Assembly: GCF_027853245.1 (NCBI RefSeq)
Contig: NZ_JAPTZM010000008.1
DNA from: Atlantibacter subterraneus
GTDB taxonomy: Bacteria > Pseudomonadota > Gammaproteobacteria > Enterobacterales > Enterobacteriaceae
Reading direction: 5' to 3' (one strand)
DNA: 64,000 nt
How positions within the stretch are numbered: position 1 is the first letter of the stretch; each line of letters starts with the position of its first letter. Below are positions 34,874-43,706 of this stretch, in pieces. The translations under genes were made by a program, and so were the position numbers. The notes under the pieces were generated by a model, which worked only from the letters and a program-made list of their open reading frames with translations, made no database searches and was not told where the DNA came from.

Positions 34874-35899
34874 ATGACGACAGTAACGCTGGCGCAGGTC
34901 GCCGAACGTGCGGGCGTTTCCACCGCGACCGTTTCTATGGTGCTGCGCAATCGGGGACGGATTTCACAGGCTACCCGGGAACGGGTGCTACGCGCGCTGG
35001 ATGAGTCCGGCTATGTCTACAACCAGACTGCGGCGAACTTACGCAACCGCAGCAGCAATCAGGTCGGGCTACTGCTGCACGACATCACTAACCCGTTCTA
35101 CAGTGAGATGACCGCCGGGCTGAGTCACGAAATGGAGCGCCACGATCTGCTGCTGTTTCTCGCCAACAGCGAGGAATCCGGCGAACGCCAGCAGCGGTTT
35201 GTCGACTCGCTGATGCGCAACAACGCCTGCGGCATGGTGCTTTGCGCCGCCCGCGACACGCCGCAGGCTTTTTTTGATGGGCTGAAGCGGCGCAATATCC
35301 CGGTGATCCTGACGGTGCGTACCTTTGGCGATGCGGATTTCGATTACGTCGGCACTGATAACTTTTTCGGCACCCAACTGGCCACCGCGCATTTGCTAAA
35401 ACTGGGCCACCGGCATATCGCGTTTATCGGCGGTAGCCATAATTCCGGCACCCGCGCCCAGCGTATCGGCGGTTTTACCAGCAAGCTGATTGAGCATGGC
35501 CTGTCGCCGAAGCCGGAATGGATTGTCGCCTCGCAGGCCAGCCAGAGCGATGGCGCGCGGGTCGCGGAAGCGTTGTTGACCGCGTATCCAGAAATTACCG
35601 CCGCCGTCTGCTACCAGGACATCGTGGCGCTGGGCGTGATGCAGGCGCTGCGTAAAATAGGCCGCACGCCCGGCCAGGATTTCGCGCTGGTGGGATTTGA
35701 CGATATTACCGAGGCGGCTCTGGTGCAGCCAGCGTTAACCACGGTTTCGGTGGCGGCAAAAGAGATTGGCCGTAAAGCGGGGGAGTTGCTGTACAGCCGT
35801 ATTCAGGGTAACGATGAACCGCCGAAGCGGATCATTTTACCGCCCGCGCTGGTGATCCGGGGGTCCTGCGGATTCCATCAGGCCAGCGGGGCGGAATAA
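34874..35899 (+). CDS. LacI-family transcriptional regulator
   Basis: A 341-residue regulator. The helix-turn-helix TLAQVAERAGVSTATVSMVLRN at residues 4-25 and the hinge helix (YVYNQTAANLRNRSSNQVGLLL) are typical of LacI/GalR proteins. A periplasmic-binding-protein-like sensor domain follows (HLLKLGHRHIAFIGG; DFALVGFDDITEAALVQPALTTV). The start at 34874 follows GAGGAGGA and fits the family; the frame is open upstream. It is divergent from the PTS operon, and operators with one shared sequence lie in its own promoter, in the PTS promoter and in the cupin promoter. The inducer is probably the imported sugar or its phosphate. Confidence 0.9.
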   Translation: MTTVTLAQVAERAGVSTATVSMVLRNRGRISQATRERVLRALDESGYVYNQTAANLRNRSSNQVGLLLHDITNPFYSEMTAGLSHEMERHDLLLFLANSEESGERQQRFVDSLMRNNACGMVLCAARDTPQAFFDGLKRRNIPVILTVRTFGDADFDYVGTDNFFGTQLATAHLLKLGHRHIAFIGGSHNSGTRAQRIGGFTSKLIEHGLSPKPEWIVASQASQSDGARVAEALLTAYPEITAAVCYQDIVALGVMQALRKIGRTPGQDFALVGFDDITEAALVQPALTTVSVAAKEIGRKAGELLYSRIQGNDEPPKRIILPPALVIRGSCGFHQASGAE

Positions 35900-35905
35900 A
35901 CGCGG

Positions 35906-36289
35906 TCACGCCACCAGTTCAATCAGGTTGCCATCGGGATCGCGGATCACCGCCTCGTAAAATCCGTCCCCGGTGGTGCGCGGCGGGCTAACCAGAATGC
36001 CGGACTGCGCGGCGCGATCGGCCATGGCGTCGACGTCCTGTTTCGCGCCGACGTTAACGGCGATATGCGCCCATCCCGTCAGTTCCTGGCCGTTAGATCC
36101 GTCGCCCAGCTCGGGCAGGGTCATTAATTCAATGGTCGGGCCGTCTGGCAGGCTGATGAAATACGACTGAAATCCCGGTCGGTTCTTACTGATGTACAGC
36201 TCGTTACTGACGCCGCCAAACATCTCGCGCCAGAATACCTGCTGCGCCGCCAGGTCGCGCGTCCAGAGCGCTACGTGTGCAATTTTCAT
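35906..36289 (-). CDS. VOC family (glyoxalase/bleomycin resistance-like) protein
   Basis: A 127-residue vicinal-oxygen-chelate protein with two beta-alpha-beta-beta-beta modules. Probable metal ligands are H5 (KIAHVALW), the Glu of IELMTL, the His of GWAHIAVNV and the Glu of GNLIELVA. The DPDGNLIEL end is the common VOC signature. Members include glyoxalases, dioxygenases and resistance proteins; the reaction here is unknown. Its ATG overlaps the stop of the upstream MFS gene (ATGA), so the two are co-translated. It is convergent with the LacI-type gene. Confidence 0.82.
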   Translation of the reverse strand: MKIAHVALWTRDLAAQQVFWREMFGGVSNELYISKNRPGFQSYFISLPDGPTIELMTLPELGDGSNGQELTGWAHIAVNVGAKQDVDAMADRAAQSGILVSPPRTTGDGFYEAVIRDPDGNLIELVA

Positions 36290-37449
36290 GAGTTCTCCGC
36301 CGTGACGGCTTGATGTCCAAGATTAAGGGTGAGAGAGAGCGCGCCGACCATCAGCATCAACACCATGATCAGCGAGAATGCGAAAGAGAGTGAGCTGAAA
36401 TGCGCCACGTAGCCGATAAACGCGGGTCCGCTAAGCACGCCCAGATAGCCCAGGGTGGTGATGGCCGGGACCGCCGCCGCCTGCGGCATCACGGTCTGGC
36501 GACCTACCGCTGAGAACATTACCGGCACGATATTGGCGCAGCCTGCGCCCACCAGCACATAACCTATTAGCGATAATTCCCATGAAGGGATATAAGTCAC
36601 CAGCGCCAGGCCGACTGCCGCGACAATCGACCCGCCCAACACCACGGGCAGTCGTCCCAGCCGGGCGATGATACGGTCGCCGGTTAATCTGAACAGGGTC
36701 ATGGCGATGGCGAAGCAGGTATAGCCCAGCCCACCGAGGGTTTCCGGAATATTGCGCACGTCGGTCAGGTAAACGGCGCTCCAGTCCAGCACCGTGCCTT
36801 CGGTCAGGAACACGGCAAAGCAGACAATCCCCAGCAGCAGTACCGCACCACGGGGAACGGCAAACGCCGGGCCTTCTGTGGGATTCGCATAGTCGAGCAA
36901 TCCGGAGCGGCTGATAAAGGTCATCACAATCACCGCCAGGGTGACCAGCAGAGTGCCGGTAAAAATCGTCATCCCCAGCGTTAGCAGCAGCGTCAGGAAA
37001 CCCGCCCCGGCAATCCCGCCAACGCTGTACATGCCGTGGAACCCGGACATCACCGGCACCGGCGATGCTTTTTCTACCAGGATGGCCTGAATGTTCATGG
37101 CGCAGTCGGTCACGCCTACGCCGACGCCAAACAGCAGCAGCACGCCCGCCAGCAGCAGGGGATCGTTAATCACCGACAGCAGCGGGGTGGTCAACACAAT
37201 AAACCCGACGGCGCTGAGGATCACGCGGCGGCAGCCGAATTTACTGGTCAGCAGGCCGGTTACCGGCATCGCAATCAGCGCGCCTACGCCAAGGCACAGC
37301 AACAGCGTGCCCAGCGTAGCCTCGTTAACGCCGGTATTACTGCGGGCGAACGGCACGATCACCGCCCAGGCCGCCGTGACGAATCCGGCAATAAAGAAAA
37401 CAAGGCGAGTGGCAAATGCCGGTGAAACGCCGGAACGATGTTGGGACAT
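36286..37449 (-). CDS. MFS transporter (YbjJ-like)
   Basis: A 387-residue major facilitator with 12 hydrophobic segments. FIAGFVTAAWAVIVPFARSNTG is the first helix and loop, and SKFGCRRVIL the loop 2-3 motif. The overall pattern resembles the YbjJ/FucP-like branch. The upstream TTG at 37464 is unlikely, because the ATG at 37449 (MSQHRSGVSPAFATRL) has AGAGGA five bases before it. It is co-transcribed with the VOC gene and divergent from a DeoR-type regulator. Uptake or export and the substrate are both unresolved. Confidence 0.82.
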   Translation of the reverse strand: MSQHRSGVSPAFATRLVFFIAGFVTAAWAVIVPFARSNTGVNEATLGTLLLCLGVGALIAMPVTGLLTSKFGCRRVILSAVGFIVLTTPLLSVINDPLLLAGVLLLFGVGVGVTDCAMNIQAILVEKASPVPVMSGFHGMYSVGGIAGAGFLTLLLTLGMTIFTGTLLVTLAVIVMTFISRSGLLDYANPTEGPAFAVPRGAVLLLGIVCFAVFLTEGTVLDWSAVYLTDVRNIPETLGGLGYTCFAIAMTLFRLTGDRIIARLGRLPVVLGGSIVAAVGLALVTYIPSWELSLIGYVLVGAGCANIVPVMFSAVGRQTVMPQAAAVPAITTLGYLGVLSGPAFIGYVAHFSSLSFAFSLIMVLMLMVGALSLTLNLGHQAVTAENS

Positions 37450-37560
37450 AGGGATCCTCTTCAAATTTCGTACTCAATCAGGCCGGATGCCGTTGACAAC
37501 AGGGTCCGGGTTGCAGGACTATGCTCACTATAGCTCGTTTGTGATGATTTAAGGATTTTT

Positions 37561-38331
37561 ATGCTCGATTATGCAGCTTTTCCGGAGCAGCGACAAGCGC
37601 TGATCCGCCAGATCCTGCAACAAAATGGCCGCGCGATCTGTAGCGATCTTGCCGCACAGTTACAGGTTTCGGAGCACACGATTCGCCGCGATCTGCACGA
37701 ACTCAGCAAAGAGGGGATCTGTAAAAAGGTCTACGGCGGCGCGGTGCTGCAATTGAAGGATGGTGAAAACTTCACGCACCGAAAAGCGCACAATCACGCA
37801 GAAAAAGGCCTGCTGGCGCAGCGCTGCGTGGAGCTGGTAAAAAACGGTACCTGTATTTTTATTGATACCGGGACGACCAACCTGGCGATGGCGTCCGCTT
37901 TCCCGGACGATCTCCAGCTCACCGTCGTCACCAACGCCCCGGATATCGCTGCGGTGCTATTAAAACACCCGCTGATCGAGGTGATTATGCTGGGCGGGCA
38001 GATCCAGAAAAATATTGGCGGCTGCGTGGGCAGCAGCGCGCTGGATCAACTGAGAACCATTATTTTTGACCAGGCGTTTATTGGCGGATGCGCCATGAGC
38101 GCGGAAACCGGGCTGACCGGCTTTGACTATGCCGATTGTGAATTCAAAAAAGCGGCGATCCGCCAAAGCAATCAAACCATCGTGGCGCTGACGGCGAATA
38201 AAATTCCCGGCATCGCGCGGTTTACCGTGGCCCGCTGTGATGAAATCGACGTGCTGGTGGTGGAAGAGACGCTGAGCCGTGAAGCGATCAATGCGTTTGA
38301 GGCCGAGGAGATCACTCTCCTCATGGTATAA
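37561..38331 (+). CDS. DeoR-family transcriptional regulator
   Basis: A 256-residue DeoR/GlpR-type regulator. The N-terminal helix-turn-helix QRQALIRQILQQNGRAICSD, LQVSEHTIRRDLHELSKEG (about residues 9-52) is followed by the sugar-phosphate-binding domain (CIFIDTGTTNLAMA; MLGGQIQKNIGGCVG; FIGGCAMSAETGLTGF). The conserved recognition-helix pattern TIRRDL is intact. It is divergent from the MFS-VOC pair and probably controls it. It is not adjacent to any sugar kinase. AAGGA is found 7 bases before the ATG. Confidence 0.88.
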   Translation: MLDYAAFPEQRQALIRQILQQNGRAICSDLAAQLQVSEHTIRRDLHELSKEGICKKVYGGAVLQLKDGENFTHRKAHNHAEKGLLAQRCVELVKNGTCIFIDTGTTNLAMASAFPDDLQLTVVTNAPDIAAVLLKHPLIEVIMLGGQIQKNIGGCVGSSALDQLRTIIFDQAFIGGCAMSAETGLTGFDYADCEFKKAAIRQSNQTIVALTANKIPGIARFTVARCDEIDVLVVEETLSREAINAFEAEEITLLMV

Positions 38332-38334
38332 ACG

Positions 38335-38361
38335 CGCTGCGCTTACTGGCTAAGCGCAGCG
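38335..38361. terminator. Hairpin between the DeoR-type gene and bcsZ
   Basis: An 11-bp perfect stem, CGCTGCGCTTA (38335-38345) and TAAGCGCAGCG (38351-38361), has a 5-base loop. It lies between two convergent stop codons, but there is no T run on either side, so it may be a weak or Rho-assisted terminator. Confidence 0.5.
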
Positions 38362-38367
38362 TGGCCG

Positions 38368-39363
38368 TTAGCGCGCCGCCAGGCTGACCAGCATTTTCAG
38401 GCTGGCGGAGTAGTAATCTTCCTGAGCGGTGATTTGCGGTTCGCCTTTCGGCAGTTGCCCCAGCACGAAATCGCGCACCGCCAGAATGCCGCCGTCCATC
38501 ATATACGGAGCGGGATCGTTGGTGGTCACGTTAATCCAGGCGGGCGTCTGATTGCGGGAATACTGGCCCCAGAACGCCTTGTAAGGCTCCAGCAGCGGGC
38601 TTTGCGGCGCATACCATTTCACATACAGCGGCACGCGGATGGCGTCGTAGCTAAAGCGGGCGGGCCACTGTCTGGCGGGGGTCATACGCCCGTCGGCATA
38701 CAGTGATACCCAGTCCGCCGGGAGCTGTCCGTTGCCAAAACGCATTTTTCCCAGCAGTTTCTGACCATCATTGATTAAATCCTTCCAGACCATTAAATGG
38801 CTGCGGTTGCCTAGATCGCGCCACGCCGGGAAGACAAAATACGACGGGTTGAGGTTGATATTGCTGTTGAGATTGAACCCGTTCGCGCCGGGCAGCATTA
38901 CTTTATAGCCCGCATAGCTGATCACGTTATGAGCGACAATCGCTTTGGCGATGGCGTCCGAGGCGCTGAGATAGTCGTTGCTGCGCCACTTCTCGCCCGC
39001 TTTCAACAGTGCCCAGGCGATAAAGGTATCGCCATCGGTGGCATTGTTTTTATCGGTGATCGGCTGGGCTTCTACCGGGTTATAGCGCCAGTAGAACAGG
39101 CCGTTATCCGGGTTCTTTAAGGTTTTGTTGGTCCATCCCCAAATTTTGTCGAAGCTGGCGCGGTCATCGTTCATCACCGCCATCATCATGGCAAAACCCT
39201 GGCCTTCGGTGTGGCTGACGCTGTTATTGCCGGTATCAATAATGCGTCCGTCGGGCATTAAAAACCGCGCTTTATAGCTGTCCCACCCGCTGCCAGCCAG
39301 CGCACACTGGCTGGTCAGCAACACCATCATGGCCACAAACAGCGTTTTGCATCGCTGCAACAT
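38368..39363 (-). CDS. bcsZ: Periplasmic endo-beta-1,4-glucanase BcsZ (GH8)
   Basis: A 331-residue glycoside hydrolase family 8 cellulase that trims or edits nascent cellulose in the periplasm. A signal peptide is evident (hydrophobic core FVAMMVLLTSQCALA, cleavage near residue 23). The general-acid glutamate is E53 in SHTEGQGFAMMMAV, and the aspartate region is NNATDGDTFIAWALLKAG (D110, D112). It is the last gene of the bcs operon, 9 bases after bcsD. In E. coli bcsZ lies between bcsB and bcsC, so the order here is different. Confidence 0.94.
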   Translation of the reverse strand: MLQRCKTLFVAMMVLLTSQCALAGSGWDSYKARFLMPDGRIIDTGNNSVSHTEGQGFAMMMAVMNDDRASFDKIWGWTNKTLKNPDNGLFYWRYNPVEAQPITDKNNATDGDTFIAWALLKAGEKWRSNDYLSASDAIAKAIVAHNVISYAGYKVMLPGANGFNLNSNINLNPSYFVFPAWRDLGNRSHLMVWKDLINDGQKLLGKMRFGNGQLPADWVSLYADGRMTPARQWPARFSYDAIRVPLYVKWYAPQSPLLEPYKAFWGQYSRNQTPAWINVTTNDPAPYMMDGGILAVRDFVLGQLPKGEPQITAQEDYYSASLKMLVSLAAR

Positions 39364-39372
39364 GCATTCACC

Positions 39373-39840
39373 TCATCGGCTGTTTTGATATCTGAAATGG
39401 ACCTCAGTGGCCGATGGCGCGGCTTCGCGCCATAACGACACGGTGGGTTTCCCCCCCTGAGACTGTATCCAGCGCGCGTATAACCCCTCCAGAACGGCGC
39501 TCATTGCGCTGCTCCAGGCCGCTTGTCTGGCTTCATCGGGGGGAGTGGGCAACGCCCTGTGACGAATAAGCAGGGCGGTTTCGCTGGCTTCGATATCAAT
39601 ATACCCCCAGTTGAATTCCGCAAGTTGCTTATTTATCGCAAGTTCCAGCTCACCTACCGTATTTGATAGCGCCAGCGGAAATCGCTTGCCAAGATCGTCG
39701 CCCATCTGCGTCAGAAAGGCGTGGCTCTGGGATTCGCCCACGTTCGCCACCATGTTTTCCACCATGGTATGCAGCAGTGCAAACCATCCTGACTGGGTTT
39801 GTTGATTCTGGAAATACTGCAAAAGTTGTGCGTCATTCAT
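39373..39840 (-). CDS. bcsD: Cellulose synthase accessory protein BcsD
   Basis: A 155-residue BcsD-family protein. In Komagataeibacter BcsD forms an octameric ring in the periplasm and helps align glucan chains into ribbons; it is the marker of type I bcs operons. The frame is open upstream into bcsC, but the ATG at 39840 (MNDAQLLQYFQNQQTQ) follows the bcsC stop by one base and fits the family length. Typical segments are GELELAINKQLAEFNWGYIDIE and AVLEGLYARWIQSQGG. No signal peptide is apparent. E. coli K-12 lacks this gene. Confidence 0.88.
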   Translation of the reverse strand: MNDAQLLQYFQNQQTQSGWFALLHTMVENMVANVGESQSHAFLTQMGDDLGKRFPLALSNTVGELELAINKQLAEFNWGYIDIEASETALLIRHRALPTPPDEARQAAWSSAMSAVLEGLYARWIQSQGGKPTVSLWREAAPSATEVHFRYQNSR

Positions 39841-39841
39841 C

Positions 39842-42800
39842 TTAGTTATTCCCCAGCAGGTAACGGAAGTAGAGCTGCGCGGTGCTTTCGTTGTAATCGC
39901 CAAAGGTGTCGTAACCCACCTGGCCGCCGATGGTCATGTCCTTATTAATTTTGTAATCGGCAGCGGCACGCAGGTTATAGCCCAGGCCGTTTTCGCTATT
40001 GCCGCTGTAGTACGCCTCTTTGGCGAACCCGTTGGCGACGTAGTCTTCCAGCTGTGATTGCAGGCGCTGGTCGCCAGGGAAGTAAGCGCTCTTGTCCTGA
40101 GTGTAGGACTGGTAACCCAGCGACGCGCCCACCGACATTTTCCAGTTGTCGAAGGTTTGAGAATAGTCGACGGGGAAAGAGACGCTGACGTAATCCTGCG
40201 GGCTGAAATAGCCCCCCTGGCCGTAGCTGAAGTAGCTCAGATTTTTGGAGAAATCCATGTAAGTCATGCTGATGCCGGTTTTCAGCTCGCGGTCATCGGC
40301 GCGTAAAGGCCGCAGATAAACCCCGGCGGAACCCATCACATTGCTGTTGCTCGGCACGTTTTCGCCCAGATAGTTATACAGGCCGAATCCGGCGTAAAAA
40401 CCGGCGTCGCCGTTGTCATAGCTCAACTGGGCGCTGCCGCCGTTTTTAGTGACCTGGCCCCACTTCTTGCCGCTGTATTTATCTTCCACGCCGACATAAG
40501 AGAGCAGGCTGTCCACTACCGCGCGGCGTTCGCCGGTGAGGATCAGTTTCAGATAGTCGGTTAACTGCGGCGACCACTGGATCCCGCCCACCACGGTATT
40601 GAGATCCTGGCCGAGCGGCGTTGAGCCCACGTCGATTTTGTACTGATCGCCAGTGAGCGCCATGCCCACCTCCACGCCGGACGCTTTTTGCGATCCCTGG
40701 GACGGCACGTTGATGGTATCAAGATTAGGCCGGGTCGGCGGCGTGGTGGTGGAGGCGTTATAAATGCCTTGCGCCACTTCGCCCTGGATCAATGCGCCGG
40801 TACCAAAGCGGGTGCTCGCCTGTTCGGAAGCGCTACCGGCGTTCAGGCTGATCGGCGTGACGTTAATGTCAAAGCGCGAGTCGCCAAACGGCACCGTCGA
40901 CCACTGGAGCGGCGATTTAATTTCAGTGAGTTTACTCAGCCCGCTTTCGCCATCACGCCCGCGCACCGCGACGGAACCGCGCGTCCAGGTGGCAGTTTTC
41001 TCGGTGAGCTGTTCGATCATGTTATCCACCTGACGCAGCGTACCGGCCTGGGCGCTCTCCATCGGCAGATCGGTGCGCACGGCGGCGGGCGGCGCGGTTT
41101 GCGGATTACGCGCCAGCTGCGCCACCTGCCACGGCATTGCCTGGCCATAGACCGACGGCGTGGTTGCTTCGCCGCGGCTGGCGGTGGTGATAAACGGATT
41201 ATCCGCCAGCGCCAGGCCGCCGAGCATCGGCGAGGTGTCGCCGCCTGCGCCCTGCAGGCCTAACAGCTTGCCGCGCGCGGAACGCAGGTAGCTCATCGCC
41301 TGCTGGTGGTTGCCTTGCGCTTCGGCGACGCGCGCCTGAAGCAGCAGCCGGTCCGGCGTGTCGTTGCTGCGCAGTCCGACCGCCAGCTGGCGCGCGCGGT
41401 CGGTATTGCCTTCCGCCAGCGCCACGTCAATGGCCCCAACCCGGGCATCCTGCTGCGGCGTGTCGCGGGTCATCAGGTAGTCGTACACCACGCCCGCTTC
41501 TTTGTTCATCTTGCCGGACTGATACAGACGCGCCATGGCGAACATCAGATCGGTATTTTGCGGATCGTTTTGCATGGCGCGGATCAGCTTGTCATACGCC
41601 GCCGCATAGTTGCCCTGCACCCGCAGCCGGTCGGCTTCGTTGATCACGTAGCCCTGCTGAATGTTTGCTAACTGAGTCGGGGTGCTGCGCGCCCGCAGTT
41701 CCGGGTTGGCCAGCCAGGACTGCGCTTCGCCGCTGAGTCCGGCCTGGTTCAGCACCGTAATTTGATCGGCATAGTCCCCGGCGTTGCCCTGAACGCCGCG
41801 GCGCATGTTGTCGCGCACCACGGTCACCGCGCCGCCCATATCGCCGGATTCCGCCAGCATTCGTGCCAGCTTGCCCGCGTCGGCGGGGCTTTGCGGCGGG
41901 CGTGAAGCCAGCGCTTTGAGGGTATTGGCGGCGGCGACGGTATCGCCCTGCGCCAGGTAGCGCTCGGCAGTGGTCATTTGCAGGTTGTAGTTCACCCGCT
42001 GGGCCAGTTCGCGCATATCGCTATTCTGGCTGGAGGCGGGAATACGCGACAGCAGGGTTTGCGCCTGCTGCCAGCCGTTGTTTTCACTGGCAAACAGCGC
42101 GGCGGAATAAAGCTGGGTATTGCTGGCACCGGGCCGGAACGCCGGTGCCATAAGATTAGTGGCTTCGGCGCTGCGCCCCTGTTTTTGCAGCTGGCGAGCC
42201 AGATCGAGACGCAGCCACGGGTCGGAAGGGTAGCGCGCCACGCCTTGCTCCAGCAGCGCGATGGCCCGTTGGGTATCGCCGCTTGCCACTGCCTGTTGTG
42301 CCTGGCGGCGGATCGGATCGGTGGGGTTGCCGCCTGACGCGCGCGGCTGCAAACGTGCCTGTAAACTGGCGGGCAGGGTTTGCAACACTGCTTGCGCCTC
42401 GGCGGTTTTATTCTGCTCGCGCAACACGTAATAGAGGTTTTCACGAGCGGAGGCGTTATCCGCCTGCTCCGCGAGCACGCCGCGCAGGGCTTGCTCGGCC
42501 TCGGGATAGTTTTTATTGCGGCGCAGCACATCGGCGCGGAACAGCTTCGCCGCGATGCCGTGTTCGCCGCTCTGCTGGGCGAGCGGGGCGCTCAGGCTTA
42601 ATGCCTGATTGACGTCGCCCTGTTTCAGCGCGTTCTGGGCGGCGGCGAGCTGGCCGTAAAACGCCGCGTCCTCCGCCTGTTGTTTACGTTCGGCAGATTG
42701 TTCTCCGCCGAGGCTTGCCGCCCGGTTCAGGTACTGGGCGGCGGCGGCGTAATCGCCACGGCGCTGGGCAATATAGCCCATCCCCGCCAGCGCGTCGGCG

Positions 42801-43693
42801 TCTTCCGGGTTTGCCTGCAATACCTGCTCGAACTGACCGCGTGCGACGTCGGTATTGCCGGTATTCAGCGCTTCGAAGCCCTGTCCCTTGGCCGCGCCGC
42901 CGATATTGGTGCGGTAATGGTTCTGAACGTCGGTGTCCTGCGGATGGCGCTGCAAAAAGGTCAGATAGTACGGCTCGTCGCCCGCGCGCGGCCCCAACCA
43001 CAGCAGCGCCTGGCGCAGGGCGGTATCGGCGTCTTTACTGCCGCTGGCCATATTTTGCAGAAGGTCGATCCCTTCCCGGCGCGTAGATTCCTGATAGGTC
43101 AACACTTTGCCTAACGCGATGCGCGCCGCGTTATCCTGCGGATATTGGGTCACGATCTGGCGCAGGCCGCTGACCGCTTGCGGATACAGCGATTTATCCC
43201 CGGCCATGGTCAGATAGTATTCCGGCGCGAGGCTTTGCGGCGGCTCCCCGCCCTTAAACATGGTGTTCCAGGTATTGAGCGCCGCCGGAATATTGCCGCT
43301 TCTGGCCTGCTGGCGCGCCAGATCCAGCTGTCCACGCGGCACCTGCTGAAGCTGTTTGGCGTTATCCAGCGCCTGGAGGTTTGGGTCTTGCGGCGAGACC
43401 GCCGCCAGCCGTTCGCGCCACTGGGCGGCGGTTTTCAGATCGCCTGCCTGCTGCGCCCACAGCGCCATCAGGTACATGGCCTGGGTGTTATTGGCGTCCA
43501 CCATCAGCACCTTGCGCAGCGACTCTTTCGCCAGGTCGTCGTGGGATTTTTCATGCCAGTAATTGGCCTGGTCGAACAGCGCCTTCAGGGCGGGATTGTT
43601 GTCCGCCGCCTGGGCGGACATCGCACCGACGGTCAGTCCGCCGAACAGGCAGAGCGTCGTCCATGGTCTGGCGGTATTTTTGTTGTGATTCAT
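39842..43693 (-). CDS. bcsC: Cellulose synthase outer membrane subunit BcsC
   Basis: A 1283-residue protein that carries cellulose through the periplasm and outer membrane. After a signal peptide ending near AMSAQA come many tetratricopeptide repeats (for example NTDVARGQFEQVLQANPEDA, ERKQQAEDAAFYGQ) to about residue 850. A C-terminal beta-barrel domain of about 330 residues ends DYNESTAQLYFRYLLGNN. An ATG at 43720 lies inside the bcsB end. The ATG at 43693 (MNHNKNTARPW) has AGGTGG seven bases upstream and is preferred. The long TPR array resembles the family norm. Confidence 0.95.
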   Translation of the reverse strand: MNHNKNTARPWTTLCLFGGLTVGAMSAQAADNNPALKALFDQANYWHEKSHDDLAKESLRKVLMVDANNTQAMYLMALWAQQAGDLKTAAQWRERLAAVSPQDPNLQALDNAKQLQQVPRGQLDLARQQARSGNIPAALNTWNTMFKGGEPPQSLAPEYYLTMAGDKSLYPQAVSGLRQIVTQYPQDNAARIALGKVLTYQESTRREGIDLLQNMASGSKDADTALRQALLWLGPRAGDEPYYLTFLQRHPQDTDVQNHYRTNIGGAAKGQGFEALNTGNTDVARGQFEQVLQANPEDADALAGMGYIAQRRGDYAAAAQYLNRAASLGGEQSAERKQQAEDAAFYGQLAAAQNALKQGDVNQALSLSAPLAQQSGEHGIAAKLFRADVLRRNKNYPEAEQALRGVLAEQADNASARENLYYVLREQNKTAEAQAVLQTLPASLQARLQPRASGGNPTDPIRRQAQQAVASGDTQRAIALLEQGVARYPSDPWLRLDLARQLQKQGRSAEATNLMAPAFRPGASNTQLYSAALFASENNGWQQAQTLLSRIPASSQNSDMRELAQRVNYNLQMTTAERYLAQGDTVAAANTLKALASRPPQSPADAGKLARMLAESGDMGGAVTVVRDNMRRGVQGNAGDYADQITVLNQAGLSGEAQSWLANPELRARSTPTQLANIQQGYVINEADRLRVQGNYAAAYDKLIRAMQNDPQNTDLMFAMARLYQSGKMNKEAGVVYDYLMTRDTPQQDARVGAIDVALAEGNTDRARQLAVGLRSNDTPDRLLLQARVAEAQGNHQQAMSYLRSARGKLLGLQGAGGDTSPMLGGLALADNPFITTASRGEATTPSVYGQAMPWQVAQLARNPQTAPPAAVRTDLPMESAQAGTLRQVDNMIEQLTEKTATWTRGSVAVRGRDGESGLSKLTEIKSPLQWSTVPFGDSRFDINVTPISLNAGSASEQASTRFGTGALIQGEVAQGIYNASTTTPPTRPNLDTINVPSQGSQKASGVEVGMALTGDQYKIDVGSTPLGQDLNTVVGGIQWSPQLTDYLKLILTGERRAVVDSLLSYVGVEDKYSGKKWGQVTKNGGSAQLSYDNGDAGFYAGFGLYNYLGENVPSNSNVMGSAGVYLRPLRADDRELKTGISMTYMDFSKNLSYFSYGQGGYFSPQDYVSVSFPVDYSQTFDNWKMSVGASLGYQSYTQDKSAYFPGDQRLQSQLEDYVANGFAKEAYYSGNSENGLGYNLRAAADYKINKDMTIGGQVGYDTFGDYNESTAQLYFRYLLGNN

Positions 43694-43706
43694 GTTGTTA
43701 CCACCT

